Assembly (NCBI GenBank): GCA_937907205.1
Contig: CALESE010000157.1
Coordinates: forward strand, 1-5,361
Reading direction: 5' to 3'
Source of the DNA: an uncultured Romboutsia sp.
GTDB taxonomy: Bacteria > Bacillota > Clostridia > Peptostreptococcales > Peptostreptococcaceae
Length of the DNA stretch: 5,361 nt
This document shows positions 5,353 through 5,361 of this stretch, one piece after another. Made by a program: the position numbers and the translations under genes. Each line of letters opens with the position of its first letter. Within the stretch, counting starts at the first letter, position 1. Below the pieces are notes generated by a model that was not told where the DNA came from, did no database searches, and saw only the letters and a list, made by a program, of their open reading frames with translations.

Positions 5353-5361
5353 ACCTCTTTT
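5353..5361 (-). promoter_or_regulatory. 5' exon fragment carrying the Shine-Dalgarno half of the acetyltransferase message
   Basis: Minus-strand AAAAGAGGT, ending at the 5' splice site. GAGGT doubles as the exon side of P1 and, after joining to the G at 4980, as the ribosome site GAGGTG. Everything further upstream, including the promoter and any sensor domain, is outside the window. Confidence 0.7.

Noticed and set aside
4981..5361. IStron (IS605-linked intron) or its right end with a TnpB guide-RNA scaffold
   Set aside because: The intron core runs from P1 to the terminal G in 372 bases with no transposase or TnpB gene, and the 5' junction is GAGGT and not TTGAT. Remote ancestry remains possible.
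4981..5361. rRNA, tRNA or T-box leader as an explanation for the GC-richer block
   Set aside because: No rRNA signature, tRNA cloverleaf or T-box AGGGTGG motif was found, while the group I R and S elements with P7 pairing are clear.

Overview
This window looks like chromosome from a very AT-rich Clostridia-class Firmicute. The lysine/isoleucine/asparagine-heavy codon use, AGG-type ribosome binding sites, TTG starts and a phage-T4-td-like group I intron would fit a relative of Clostridioides (Peptostreptococcaceae). That placement is inference; no marker gene here fixes the species.

Layout. (1) Bases 1-536, plus strand: the 3' part of a dihydroorotase gene (pyrC), closed by a strong hairpin at 538-583 that also serves the convergent gene. 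(2) Bases 580-1077, minus strand: a small lipoprotein of unknown function. (3) Bases 1178-4160, minus strand: a three-gene export operon of MacAB/YknXYZ type, read as membrane fusion protein, ATP-binding protein, FtsX/MacB-type permease. The genes overlap or nearly touch, and a near-consensus promoter lies at 4195-4224. (4) Bases 4297-4369: two hairpin terminators in tandem on the minus strand that separate the export operon from the gene upstream. (5) Bases 4378-4971, minus strand: a GNAT-family N-acetyltransferase. (6) Bases 4981-5352, minus strand: a compact group I intron with no open reading frame, with nine bases of its 5' exon (5353-5361) visible at the window edge.

The most striking part is the last. 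The intron sits between a Shine-Dalgarno sequence (GAGGT, in the 5' exon) and a TTG start codon (in the 3' exon). Unspliced RNA has no ribosome site near the acetyltransferase start, and the GAGG is paired inside the intron's P1 helix. Exact splicing would join GAGGT to GTGTCTATT-TTG, giving GAGGTG eight bases before TTG. Self-splicing would therefore act as the translational switch for the acetyltransferase. The same logic is known from the c-di-GMP-controlled group I ribozyme of C. difficile. Whether a ligand-sensing aptamer lies just upstream cannot be seen, because the window ends nine bases into the 5' exon.

The export operon should form an inner-membrane ABC exporter with an extracellular adaptor. 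The nearby lipoprotein could be an accessory or an independent gene; a 34-bp palindrome and about 100 bp separate them.
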